A DNA stretch of 64,000 bases from contig CAJHZI010000207.1 of the NCBI GenBank assembly GCA_905160935.1, positions 62,001 through 126,000 of the forward strand, given 5' to 3'. The notes beneath the pieces are model-generated. The model was not told the origin of the DNA. It was given only the letters and a program-made list of their open reading frames with translations, and ran no database searches. Origin of the DNA: Enchytraeus crypticus (Eukaryota; Annelida; Clitellata; Enchytraeida; Enchytraeidae). This document shows, piece by piece, positions 25,701-39,828 of the stretch. Each line of letters begins with the position of its first letter. Positions within the stretch are counted from its first letter, which is position 1. A program made the translations under genes and the position numbers.

Positions 25701-28700
25701 GCCCCTGCCCAGTGAATGTTAGTCGAAGCTCAGGGAGACATAGGGGCCCACTTCGTCAAAGCAGAATCCTCCAAGAATAATGTTATATCAAAAGGAATGT
25801 TTTGGATATTTAAAGATCTACTCGTATGTGGACATGAAGAGGAAAACGTGAGATAGAGATGACTGGAGGCGTTATATACCTTGGACCTGCCAGAAGGCGA
25901 TACACTAAGAGAGAGAGAGAGAGAGCGAGAGAGATCGGTTGGCTTATATACAAAATATCATCATCATCATCTTCCCTTGAATCCCAGTTTATGTACCAAG
26001 GTCGGGATACGAATAGAATCTTTTCCATTCGTTTTAGAGAATTTTGTAGCAATTTCTGTAGCCTAGGCGCTCACCAACCGAATGCCCTCTCTGATGTTGG
26101 TTTAGATCTTAATGATTTGTCGCCTTTTACGACACTAGTAGTCCAAGGTTGGTCTATTCTTTAGCAACTTTAACAAAACTCGGGTAGGATTATTCTCAAA
26201 ACATAAAGGTAAAATTATAGGGACATAACTAGGCTCAACCCAAACTCCTTCGTATTTTTGTGGTTTTGGTCTTCGCTTTTTAACATTTTAAAAACTTTGT
26301 TTTTGCAGTTAATATCCCGTCAGTCAGTCAGTCTGTCAGTCAGTCGGTCATTTAGTCAGTCAGTCAATAAGTCAGTCATTCGGCTTCAGTCCGTCGGTCG
26401 TCGGTCAGTCAGTCATTTAGTCAGTCAGTGAATGACTTAAGTCTACTTTGATTTTATCCACTTGTTCTTCATGTCTGTGCAGTCAGTGTTAACGACTTTT
26501 AGACGCACACTTTTACAGCTAAACTTTAATATCTGTCGTGTTCTTGTAGTAATTTAAGATATTCGCACTGCTACTGATAAGAAATAAAGAGATTAGATAG
26601 AGAGAGAGAGAGAGGGAGAGAGACAGGAAGAGAGAGAGAGAGAGGGAGAGTTAAAAGGATTTGTGTAGATGAGAGAGAGGTTTAAGTGCAGATTTTACTG
26701 GTCTTAGCTGCTGAAGTTAATGGTTCAATTCCCAGTTCAATCATAGCTCGCCCTGGCTCCTCTCTATCGACATATCTCAAGTTGTTAGCTCATTTATTAG
26801 CGTCTTCTGCTGACGTAATACGTCCGGCTGTCTAAATACCGTAAATTGGATGCCTAGATGCTTTAGATAGGATGGCTGGAGTCAGTGGATATGTCGTTAA
26901 GATATTTCATCGCGAAATAGTATGTGCAGGGTTCAATTTTTGGGCTCGCCAGTTACATACACCTCTACCGAATGAAGAAACTGGCGTTAACATTAGCTTT
27001 ATCAGCTTTTGACGCTCGAATGCAAGCAGTCTTAAAATATCAACTACAGTGAACTGCAAATCACTGAGTGCAAAGTAAGTGAATTCTTGAATTAAATTTG
27101 CAATGACAATTTTTTATTCAAGAACTGTTTTTAAAAATTGGTGTGTGAATTTTAGTAGAGTAGCTTGCAATAAATCCATCTACACGGCACCACTAAATAT
27201 CAATCCTTGTTTTGACTTTTACATTGAATACTGTGTCCACATTTTAATACAATTATGTTACACGATTGTAGGTAATTAATGAATAGCTTTAAAGAAATAT
27301 TGAAACAATTTGGTAGATTCATTAGAGCGTTCGGATTGCAATTCAGAGCTTCGAGTTGTTGACTGGGTTAAGTTTCCCAGTCCCTTATTACATCTCTGCC
27401 AAAGGACTACAGTTTTAGATCTGCGTAGTTGAAATGGAATTTATGGAATTTCATTTAAAGATTATTGCTTTAAGAGATCTAATATTGCTAGCATTTACTT
27501 AGAACTAAGAAAGGCCTTCTAAGTGAATTAATACTAATTAGGAATTGTCCTACATTTTGAAAAAGAGCAACCAATAGTATTTCCTTAAATTGACCAAGAA
27601 TGTTGTATGCACATTTTATGACATTGCATCGCTTGAAATTATAACACTGACAAAAAACTTATTACATCGCCTTTTATACTCCCATTCTGATTTACATATT
27701 AATAATCCGTTATCACTATGTCTTTCTCTTACTCTTTCCTTCTCCATCCCTATCTATCTCTATCCATCTCTATCTTTCTAGTCTCCATCCTATCAGTTCA
27801 CAACAATCATATAGCTCTCCTTTGATTGTGTGGAAAATTGAAAATGTCCAGTTAGTCTCGTAAATATTCGTCTGTAAATTTCAGTTTAATCGTACACCGA
27901 AAATAAATAAAAAGATTCTAAAAACCATTGAATGGCTTATGCCAATATTTACGTAACTTTAGCCTCAAGCACAGCAACCTTCCTCAGTTACTGCAACTGA
28001 TATGCCTGAGCAACAGCTGTTTCAGCTGCTGTATCTATGCAACGGATACATGTACTTCAGCCGCTGTATCTAGGAAACAGCTGCTTCAGCCGCTGTATCT
28101 AGGCAACGGCTGCTTCAGTCGCTGTTTCTAGGCAACAGCTGCTTCAGCCGCTGTATCTAAGCAACAGCTGTTTCAGCTGTTGCTTAATCACGCTAAAACA
28201 CATATCCTTTGTAGCCTCTGTAGATACAACAGCTGCTAGATACCGATAGCCGTTGTAGCAGCTGTAGTAGACGCATTAGCTATCGTTATTAAGACATATC
28301 GATTGAGAGATGCAGACAACCATTACTTCTGCTTCCTCTTCTTACTCCTCGTTCTTCGTCAAGTGCGGCCAACGTTTCCAGGCATAGATGTAATTCGACT
28401 GACCACATGGATTGCACGGAGCAGGGTTAGGGAGTGGTGGGGTGCACGAGGCAAATAATCTAGGGGTGGCTGACCCCGATTAACGGTCGAGACAGCCTGG
28501 TTAACCCTCGCCGAGCCTGGTTAACCCTCGCTGTGGTGAGCATGACAAAAGGTCTATTTAATCTGAATTGTGGCTTTTTAAACGTACATGAGAAGTATAA
28601 CTAATCAAAAGAATGGAATAGCACGTTTTGCGTTTGTTTAATTTCAGTGATACAACTGGCAGATGTTGGGGAGGTATTTTAATTTTTGCCGTTTTACTGA

Positions 28701-29003
28701 CAACATTATACTTCTAATTTCAAAGTCCAAATATCTCAGATCTTAAAATAAGGTTGTAAACTCAAATTTAGATTTAAGGATCGGTCTTGTAAATTAGAAA
28801 ATCATAGCAAACGTGATCGGTTGAGATCTAAAACATCTTTATAATGGCCTTGCGGCCAACGCTAGTCATTCTGCATTGAGCCTTTATTTGCACACATACA
28901 ATCTTCCATGGAACAAAAAACATATTTACAAAATCATTTTTACTAATTTCCGTTTTGGTACTTTTGATTATTTTGTCATCTCCCTATCTCTCTCTCTCTC
29001 TTT

Positions 29004-29056
<53 letters not shown>

Positions 29057-32000
29057 TTCTCTGTGTCTCTCTCTCTTTCTCTGTGTGTCTCTCTCTCTGC
29101 GTAATCATAATTATTTGGAGTAGAGATCTAAGAGTTTACGAGGTTGTGCATAATTAAGAATAAATTTTTCACCTGGTTTTGTATACTTCTATATTTTGCT
29201 GACTGACTTATGATTCGAACCCATGTCTCTCGCTTTGGTAGTGTATCGACTGAGCAATCCGCCCTGATATCACTCTCCCTAATCTCTTAGTGCCATTTTA
29301 GTGCTCGATGTCATCATAGACTCAGTTTTTTCAGTTAAATCTTCATTCTAAAGAAGCCTCTGAATGACGAATATCAGAAGTTTCTACTGATTGAAATCTC
29401 TGACGAGAATTCCATTATCATTCCTGCACCGAGGGATCAGGATTAGATCCCTCGCCCTGTGGCTTAGATCCTGAAGCGTCCAGGAGTGACCAGGACGCTC
29501 GTAAATAGTTCACCGGATGTCGCTGCGTCATAGATCATTGTATCCCTGAGCCAGTACAGCACAATTACGCTGAAAAAATCAAAGACCTTCATTGCCAGTG
29601 CTTTGTTTGTGACAAATTTCGTCGTGAGAATGAATATCAGTGTTTAGGTGGCCTTGGTGTTGAACCCTGCACCTATTTAATCTGCACTTATTGATATACT
29701 GAACCTGTACTGATGGATATACTGAACCTGTACTGATGGATATACTGAACCTGTACTGATGGATATTCTGAACCTGTACTGATGGATATACTGAACCTGT
29801 ACTGATGGATATATTAATTTTTTCTCTGACTAAGTCCGATCAAGCAAACCAACAATTCGTATATTTTTAAATTAAATCACTGAATACTATATACCTATAT
29901 GCATGTAGATATATAAAATACATGAAATATGTATAGTATACTGTATATAGAAGAGTTTAGCGTCTGTTTCTGTCCCGCAACAGTACAGTGAGAGATGAGT
30001 TTTCTAATTCATACCTCTATAGCCTATATTATCAGATAAGCTTGCTGTCAGCTAGGTCACCAGTGACGGTTTCTAGAAATACTAACGTAGACTAAGAATT
30101 ACATGGATTAACATAAACTAATTTAGACTAGCATAGAGTAACATAGAATAATAGCATCAACTAACCTAGACTATCCTATATTAGCATAGACAAACATAGA
30201 CTATCAAGGACTAACATAAACTAACCTAGACTAGCATAGACTAACGTAGACTATGTAGACTATCAGAGATTAACATACATGTAGACTAGTATACACTAAA
30301 ATAAACTAACAAAGACTAATATTGACTAAAGTGCTCTAATATATACTAATATAGACTAACATGGCAAAACTAACGGCCAGGATCCATTAGATTGTTTATC
30401 ATCTAACTAGACTTAGGAAATAAACCCAGAGAAAATATTTATCTGGCCACATCTCCGCAAGTCTGGATTATGAGAGACCTATTTGATCTCATTCATAGAG
30501 AACTTTAAATACATTACATTATTACAAAAGACGAACATGGCCACTGTAGAAGTGCTTGTTGACTCTTTTGAACACGTTCAGCTGATGTTGAACGCAATTC
30601 CTTTATCGGCCGCAATATGTAGTAACCTAATTAGGTCAACTTTATTTGTGAAACATTTTAAACTTTCCGATCTTGCATTTTTACTAAGACGCCGATGCCG
30701 GAACTCTATATTTAACGTTTCTTTAAAAGCAAGAAATGACATAAATTGAATTATAGGATTTGAGAAACATCTCTAATGAAGCTTGTTGAGAGTGAACTAC
30801 ACATTGAAGCGTCGTGTGTCTTGAAAGGTTCTACTAAATAACTAAACTGAACATGAGAAGTTACGACTGTTTGGCTGAACTAGTTGCACTATTGCTGTCA
30901 TTTGTTTGTAGTATTTATCACAGCTGCACTAGAGATGGAGTGACCCATGAGTTGAATTCACTGAGTACAAAAGCAGTTGATATTGTGGATAAAATATCAA
31001 ACGACATTGAAAACGCAGAGTACTTGTCCAAGATTAGGGTTTTGGTTCAATTATCCTACATTTTTCGCTGTAATTACTTTGAATTATGGCATTTTCTGAT
31101 AAGATTATTTAGTTTTTATCAAGTTTTAAGTCTTTGCTAGATGGTTTTACACATTATTGGTGGCTTTTATCATTCCCACCGTAAATTAGCAAGCCATATC
31201 ACTTAGTAATTGAAATATATGAAAACAATAACGGTTATAAATAAGACTAACACTGGGTTATTGAACCCCGAGCTATTGATCCGGGTTTATTTGAAGGGTC
31301 TTTTTTTTATCAAATTACAGGTTCTATATACCCGGGTAAAATAATAATATTTGGAAAGCGATGCATGAGATTTTCCGTTACTTCAGATGGAGTAGCGGAA
31401 AATACTTGAACAGAAGGCATGCGCTTCAGCTTGGATGTCACTGTGAAGGAGTCCTCGCGACAGAAAGTTTTCCGTGGCTCAAAAGTGTAATATTAGTGAA
31501 GTAGTTAAAATGTTCAAAAAGTATTCTTCAATAAATAGGAAATTTTATTTTAAGAATTTTCCACAGTTAATGGTCCTGACAAGGATTCTTCCCGGAATGC
31601 TCTACAAAGGAGGGCAACAGTTTTCACTAACGATGAGAACCTTTTTACTCCGTGACTGTGCTCTCATTAAACAATACAAACATCATTAGCCTTGTCAATG
31701 TATTATGATTGATCACGTGATCCCGTGGTCCTCCGCTACTGGACGTAGAAGTATAAGGGAAGGGACTTCCTTTATATACTGTATAGCCACTGACTCACTG
31801 CCTTCTCTCTCTATCTCTCTCAATCTCTCTTTATCTCTTTATCTCCCTATCTCTCCTTATCTCTCTCTATCTCTCTCTATCGCTTTTTTTCTATCCATCC
31901 AACCATCCATCTATCCATCCATTCATCCATCTATTGGCATCCATCCGTACATCCATCCGTACATCCATCCATCAATCTATCTATCTACTATCTATCTACT

Positions 32001-34458
32001 AGCTATCTCTCCAATATCTATCTACTATAATCTATCTACTATTTATCTCTCGGTCTCTAGACAGACCTCGTATCTGGGATTCTAACTTTAAACTTCCTCA
32101 TTACTTCTTTCTCCTCTATCTTACTTCTAAATATCGGTCATTCATTATTATTCTCATTCATTCATTATTTCTTTCTCTCTTTCTTTCTTTTTCTCTTTTT
32201 CTTTCTCTCTCTCTCTCTCGCTATCTCTGAAAGAAATCGGTCGAAATTTATGAAATTATCATGTCGAAAAACTCAAATCTCAGTTATTCGGCGCGTTACA
32301 TTTCGCCGGGTTGTAGGCCTATGTATAAATTGAAGATCTTAACATTGAACAACTCAGAGAATCGCATAAACTCTAATCAGAGACTCTCCTAATATTAAGA
32401 TAATATAAAGCTAATATAAAGATAATATAAAGATAATATAAAGATAATATAAAGATAATATAAAGATAATATAAAGATAATATAAAGATAATATAAAGAT
32501 AATATAAAGATAATATAAAGATAATATAAAGATAATATAAAGATAATATAAAGATAATATAAAGATAATATAAAGATAATATAAAGATAATATAAAGATA
32601 ATATAAAGATAATATAAAGATAATATTAAGATAATATAAAGATAATATAAAGATAATATTAAGATAATATAAAGATAATATAAAGATAATATTAAGATAA
32701 TATTAAGATAATATTAAGATAATATTAAGACAATATTAAGAAGGACTATAAGATTAAGTTAGAGACTCTCCTGCTTTAATCCTAATTCGTGACTTTTTGT
32801 TTATGAGGGTTGCCACGTATATTTATTTCGTATTTATTAAAACCTTGATTTCTAAAGACCAAGAACTAAAGTTAAAAACAAAAACGTGTGGAAATGCAAA
32901 AGTAACTGTAAAAGGAGTTTACTTATTCTGTAAATACTCTTCTCCTCTTTCTTATTCTTTCTTCTTATTTACTCTATTTTCTTCTTTATTAGTTCTTCTC
33001 TTTTTTTTTTTCTTCTTCTTTTTCTTCTTCCTTTCTTCCACTTCTGATTCTTCCTAAAAGACTGTTTATAAAATTCGTACAGTATAAAATCGTTTGCATT
33101 ATTCGTACTAACTTCCGTGGATGACGACTACACTTGATCCGGGATATCGTTCAATTCTTGTTGAGCTCCGGACTGTAAGAACCTCCTAAAGACCTAAATA
33201 TCATCAGCTCCTACTAGAATCGAGCATTTACTATTCTCTAAAAAGGAGGACACACAATTTCGATAAAGAACCTGACCTTAGCATAGATAAAAATTCTTAA
33301 TTTAATAAATTTGTAGCTTACCTTTTGGCCCCCGGAATCTATCAAGGGACTCCATGAGAAATAGATTGCACTTCCTCCCCTCCCATTGAATTTTTTTCTA
33401 GAAACCCTCACCCCCAAGGAGGTCTTCACTAGACTCGTTAATAAAAGCATTTGATTCTTGACAGGACGATTCGAAGTAGAATGAGATTTAAAACAATGCC
33501 GATAGATGAATAATACAATCAATCAAGTAATCATGTGTTTTTGATCATTACAAAGTTTTCAACATTTGTGAAGTACATATGTAACATAGCGGTGGTTGAA
33601 GGGTTATATAGTTAGTGAAATACATTTTAATCGGGCCATAGATGTTTATTGTCAACTAGGTTAAATTCTTATATTTGAGTCAAACATTTATTAACGAATA
33701 AGCTAATTAAATAGTCAATGAATAAACAGTATAAGCTATCTAAATCATCTGACAAGTCATGGCTATTCTTGTATCTGCTCAAATAGATGCTCATGTAGCT
33801 GCTCATGTAGCTGCTTATGTAGCTGCTCATGTAATTGCTCATGATCCTGCTTGTATAGCTGCTCATCTAGCTGCTCATCTAGCTACTCATCTAGCTGCTC
33901 ATCTAGCTGCTAATGTAGCTACTCATGCAGCTGCTCATCTAGCTGCTCATGTAGCTGCTCATGTAGCTGCTCATGTAGCTGTTCATGTAGCTGCTCATGT
34001 AGCTACTCATGCAGCTGCTCATGTAGCTGCTCATGTAGCTGATTATGTAGCTGCTCATGAAGCTGCTCAAGGAGCTGCTCACGGAGCTGCACTCACAAGT
34101 TGTTTTCGAATAATGTGTCTAGCGAAACGTAATTTTCGTTGAAAAGTTTGCCTAACACTCATTTGAGCTAAGCTCTATGACCCATATCTTTGCTCTTACA
34201 CGGAACAAAGCTGTAAAATGTTCGTATAAAATCATATTGTGTTTATATGAAAATATTACAGCGAAATCGATTTCATAATTCAATTTCTAACAAATTTAAG
34301 TTTTATTATTGCAAAACTATATCGCTCAGATGTTAGATGACTTGCTTATTTTAATTCTACTTCTATCTCTTTCACAATTTTTCTTAATTATCTCATTTTA
34401 TTTCTCTTCCTCTCGTTATACCTCTCTCTCTCTCTTCTTTTTTTTCTCTCTCTTTCTG

Positions 34459-34498
<40 letters not shown>

Positions 34499-37400
34499 TC
34501 CCTCTCCTTCTTCACTTGACCCCACATTCTCTCTCGCTTTCATTCTTTCATTTTCGCACTCTAGTTCTTGTACTGAACTGTAGGCATATGGTCAAAATCG
34601 CATATATCTCGAGAACTAATTGGCTCATCTGACTCAGCAAGGGTACTTTCCCTGTCTCTCTGGCTGATCTTATTACTAAATCTCTTCCACAACGTCGCCT
34701 AAACTAATACCCTTCTAGAAGCAAACATTACGTGTTCTGATATAATTTTTCCTGGATTCGTAATTTCCCATTTAGTTGCCTATTTCTTATAAAACACTCG
34801 ATGATTTCTATGCAACTCAAGTTTAAGTCTATTGACATACAATATCAATTAATAAAAGAAACACCTCAATCCTGCATAAAAGTCATGAAGTCACCATCCA
34901 CGTGACGACGCTACAGCTGATAGTCGTTTGTTTTCAAACAATGCATTGAACACAATAATAAATACAAGAAAATTTAACAAAAATTTCTTACATTGACATT
35001 TATATTGGTATTACCCTCTTAGAAGCTGATGATTACAAAAGGATGCAAAGCATTTTCACATTTCCTATTTTCTAATAAGAGAGACACATATTGAAAACGA
35101 TTATTTTGTTCTTTTAAAATCAAACTGCTAGAATCGACAATACAAAAACAGCAATTTATGTGTTAGCAAACTGAGGCCGGCCTTCACCTTCTAGTGTCTA
35201 TTTACTTATTTCCTATTGGCTAAATTTTTAGACCTTGACAATGAACCGTCACACTTTTATGAGGAATGGACTCTCATATTATACAGCGTTATCTCTTAGT
35301 AGACTACTATAACGCGGGTTGCTACTGGATATCTAGGAATGATCTGCGTTAGTAGTGCGGGACGATACACCGTGGAGATCGAGATTGTTGCGCTAATTGA
35401 ATGTCGAAATAACACCTGGAGTCACTTGAGAAAATTATTAATGGTAGCACTTTAACTGCTTGAGAAATATTTTCCTGGTTGCGTTAGATTGATCTGGATC
35501 CGTCAGAAAAGCTGACGAGTTAGGCTGTAAGTTTGTGAGGAATAAATAAAACAAAGTGTAAATTAAATTGTGTAGGAATTTTTTTAATTATTCAAGACCA
35601 TTTTGGAACACCAGCTTTGCTCAGCCGCTTTTGATTGAACATAAATTGTGTACTCGTAATGAAATAAATAATTGCTAAAGTGATGAAATAGATAAAGCGA
35701 AGCTAATGTGATTAAGGAACACCCGATGACGGCAAAATAAATGACCTCAGAAACCATATTTTTCAAATTGAAATACTGATTGTGGGTTGAAAAAATGCGT
35801 GACTGTTATGATGAAAGCACTTGCCATTGGATTTCCTGCATGTAACTAGAGTAAAATATTATAAATACACGCCTCTAGTTTTAGCAAACATCATTGACCT
35901 GCCATTTGGTAGGATATTAAATACAGGTCAATATATTTTCATAAATGTATGAATGAATTCATACATTGATAAATGTATGAATTTCAGTTGATAAATGTAT
36001 TAATAAATAGGAAGAAGAGATGGATAGGACACATTCTAAGGGGGGAAGGTCTATTAATAGAGGTCATAGAAGGTAGAATGGAAGGAAAAAGAGGCAGGGA
36101 CAGGCCGATATTAGGTATGTTAGGTGATTTAAAGACCCACTCATATGTGGAAATGAAGAGGAAGGCGGAAGACAGAGAAGAGTGGAGGCGTTATGTACCA
36201 TGGACCTGCCAGTAGGCAGTGCACTAAGAGAGAGAGAGATGAATGAATTCATAACTTTTATGCATATTTTGTGACTGCAGGATTCTTTCTACTCCATTGC
36301 CGTGAGATCACTGATCACCGGAAGTACTATGATACTGCTCGGACTCATAGTCGCCTATCACGCGCTCGAGATCCAGGTAAGTCCACTGCCTATTAGCCTA
36401 TGTTGATTACTAATCCATTACATTAAAAATAATTAAATGACAAACCGTTCAGTAAATATTAATGGCTGCAGCCGGTTGCGATGTCGGTAAGATATTAGAC
36501 TGCGGATCAGTATGCGCGGTTTTCAAATCCTGGGCTCTCCCGTTGCTGATATCGCTTTCGGGAGATAAAACTGATGTATTCATCGGCTTTATTAATTCTG
36601 CATATATACATAAGATTGAACTTAAATTCCATCATGCATCATCCATATCTCATGTAGCCTATAGCTTGGGAGAAAATATATAGTTTATGAGGTATTTTCC
36701 CATTGCTTTCCTCAGTTCCTACATAGTCGCCTCTTACGACAAGCGAAGGTCTATTCCTCTATGACACGGACACAACACGGGAAATTAATTAGTGTATAAA
36801 TATATATTACAGAATGAATATACCGGATCGATCTTTGCAAATGTACATACTATCGAATCTGCTACATTTGATTTTATTTATCGAAATATTGCTACTACAA
36901 TGTAACACCAACTAGGATTTTAATAACGAACTAAGCTAAAAAAAAGTAAATAAACCAGAATTTTCTTTTAATCAATAATCTACTCTGTTATCAATAATTA
37001 CATGTTCCTTTGATAATGTTTGTAGAAAATTCGAGTGAAACTGGAAATTGATTTAGTATTATTATAGAAAACGGTGTTGGAAGAAATAAAAATAATTATA
37101 TTTTGCTTCGAAACGATATGCTAAACAATTGTCAGCAACTTAATGACGTATTCAGTTTTGCTACTAATTATAGAGACTTAGAGCGCCATTTATTCCGCGC
37201 AGGACCTCTGCAATGAGGAAATTTTTCGACAGTTTGCCATGGTCATATGACAGCAGAGAGTTCGTGTTTTGCATTTAAGAGTGATTAACGTAAACATCCT
37301 TCCGTGTAGCGCTTCCGTACGTCATAAAATGTTACACTCCACCGTTAATACGAAACGATATATGAAATCGCTTCCAAATAAAACTAGATTAGACATCACA

Positions 37401-39758
37401 GTTAAAGGGTTTGATTCCCTTACACGTTGCTTACACAAATTATTGCAATAGAAGTCAATTGTATACATTTTAATAGGATCATTTGACAAAAATTAATTTC
37501 ACACAATTTAAAATTTATGGTTTTGGAGTCACACTACATGCATATATACATGTAGGCCTAAATATGCAGAGAGTGTAAAGTCAAAAACATACAGTTCAGA
37601 AACATACAGCCTAATAGAAAATTTATTATAATGATTTTTTGCAAACATTACTGGATTGCTGAAACTCGAAATACGACCTTGCTGGCATGAAAGATGTACC
37701 AGGAATAATTGAAATGAGTTTTTTAAGTTTTCTCTAATGTTTTGATTTTGGTGGGAGTATGGTTTAAACATTAAGTCATATGCCTCTGAAGAATATTACG
37801 GAAGAGTTCAAAATATAAATGTCAAAAATATTACATAAATCCCTGCATAATCCCAGCGAATATATTTTTCTTATTGTGTCATTTGATATATACATGTATA
37901 TATGTACTTTTATATATTTCTATATCTGTAATGTATGGTATATACGCAAGCATATAGATACATGTATATATAATGTGTAGATAGAAGTAGCAGTAATGAA
38001 AAACTACAAAACTATAAATTTATTTGCATATACGGTACAAACCCCGTATTGTGCTCGGATGTGGTTGAATCACTGCAGAATAGGACAGTCGCAACAATCT
38101 GCTACGTGTACGTAAGAGGCGACTAAGGCAAGAGCTGAGGATGGCAAGATGGGATTCACCTCACTATAAAATATTTTCCCCCAGGATTCAATGGTAATTA
38201 ATCCATCTAACTGAGGGAGAAAACGGGAAACCACCACAGAAGCAATACTTTTCCCAAGATATAAGCTACATAAGTTATGGATAAGGCAGAGACTATGTGA
38301 AGGGATTAACTTGTTGATCTAAGAAGTGCTTTTATGTAGCGAGAAAGCAGACTTTGAGTATGAATATGTACCTTGAACCTGCCACATTGCAGTGCACTGA
38401 AGAGACGGTACAAAACGTTATGCTCCAAAATAAGCAAATAACGAAGATCGTGACCCGTTCTGAAATACTCCTAAAGTTCTTTATGCTAAAGCTAATCTAT
38501 ATATCAGATTCGGTTAAAACTGGAACCACGTGGGCTGTGTTTTAACCGTCGGCGACATGACCATTAAAGCTCAATAAAGACGTCCAGTTGTGGATATAAA
38601 TTGAGAAAAATAAGATGAGCAAGGGTTTAAATTTTCCATTCGGTATTAGCAATAAAAATTGGTATCATTATATCATAGAATATGAGGCTAGATTGATTGA
38701 AAGATGAGCTACAAATTTACAATATTTCGATTTTACTTTAAAATGTGGCTTAAATTTAGTGATTATCGTTTGAAGGTCTGCTTCCACTTGGAACATTCGC
38801 GGTTCAGTAGTACGTACATTAAACAGAGCTACTTAACTAGACCCTATGCTTTAAATCTTTATTTATAACAATAACAATAGTCTTTACCATACATTTCATC
38901 TTCCAAGGATTATTGGCCGCATTAGATCGAGAATGGATAGGTGATTTCTCTTCAAATGATTTCAATTTTACAAAAATAACTCCAGATTTTCAAAAAAATT
39001 AAAATTTTAATTGAACCGAAAATTACTACTCTCACTGCTTATATTTTCTTACAGCTTCCTTCTGGATATACTGCCTACACTAGGCCTGTTCAGAGCTACA
39101 ATTCCCGTGAAGAATGGGCCGAGAAGAGATTGAAGATTTTATTATCTGTTCGTGTTGATAATAAAGATGGATAAAATCTATGTAAAACGTGACCTAACGT
39201 GTCATGGACACTCCATCCCTTCTCAGTTTAGAGGACGTCACCACTGGACCAGCTACTGTGAACTTGTTTAAAGTTTAATCTAGAAAACAACATTGACCAA
39301 TGACGACGTCTGCAGTTTTGTCTAAGAGTTAAATCTTGTTTTCACTCGTACAATGGGAAACAGATGGTCACCTCGGCTGGAAATGATTGAAACAAGTGAA
39401 AACGAAGAGTTTGCACATAAAAACAAGAGCGAATGAGATAGCGAATAGAGGCAGCTGATAAGATGTCTAAGCACACTGGTCCCAGGATACCACTTTGTAG
39501 TGAAAGATTCTACGATTCTGTAGGTGGCAAGGAAATTACAAAGAAAGTATGTTTTAGAGAGCTAAAGATAATAGAAAGGGCCCCAGGTGTTCTTCCTCGG
39601 TTTGATTATATCAGTCCGCAGAAGTTAAGAGAAGGGATTTAGCTCAGTCTGCAGAATATACGCTTAAAAGACGTGTTGCCATAGTTCTGACGTTCAAACC
39701 AGAGTCAGCCTGCAATGGATAGACCAAGAGTTTTAAATGATCCTGCTTACTGCAGTGG

Positions 39759-39828
<70 letters not shown>

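Larger units (their letters stand above)
5331..36280 (+). other. SK gene intron 1 (about 31 kb)
   Basis: Bounded by a strong GTAAGT donor and a GTGACTGCAG acceptor. Contents are listed separately: LINE-A and LINE-B fragments, tRNA-derived SINEs, many tandem arrays and a weak pseudogene candidate. Between these, the stretches 5860-6900, 7310-8650, 9000-9730, 10020-10560, 10700-11460, 12080-12690, 14400-15950, 17550-19240, 20630-22220, 22800-23830, 24000-25250, 27020-27970, 31150-31800, 33060-33780 and 34510-35985 are AT-rich non-coding DNA in which I recognise no gene. Confidence 0.85.

Noticed and set aside
39050-39175. Possible extra SK exon after TTTTCTTACAG
   Set aside because: The translation does not match any part of the channel, and exons 2 and 3 already join in phase.
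39634-39725. Functional tRNA gene
   Set aside because: Box A is good but the acceptor and anticodon arms do not pair; it is treated as a tRNA-derived repeat. The same applies to 29190-29262, 40000-40112 and 24760-24820.
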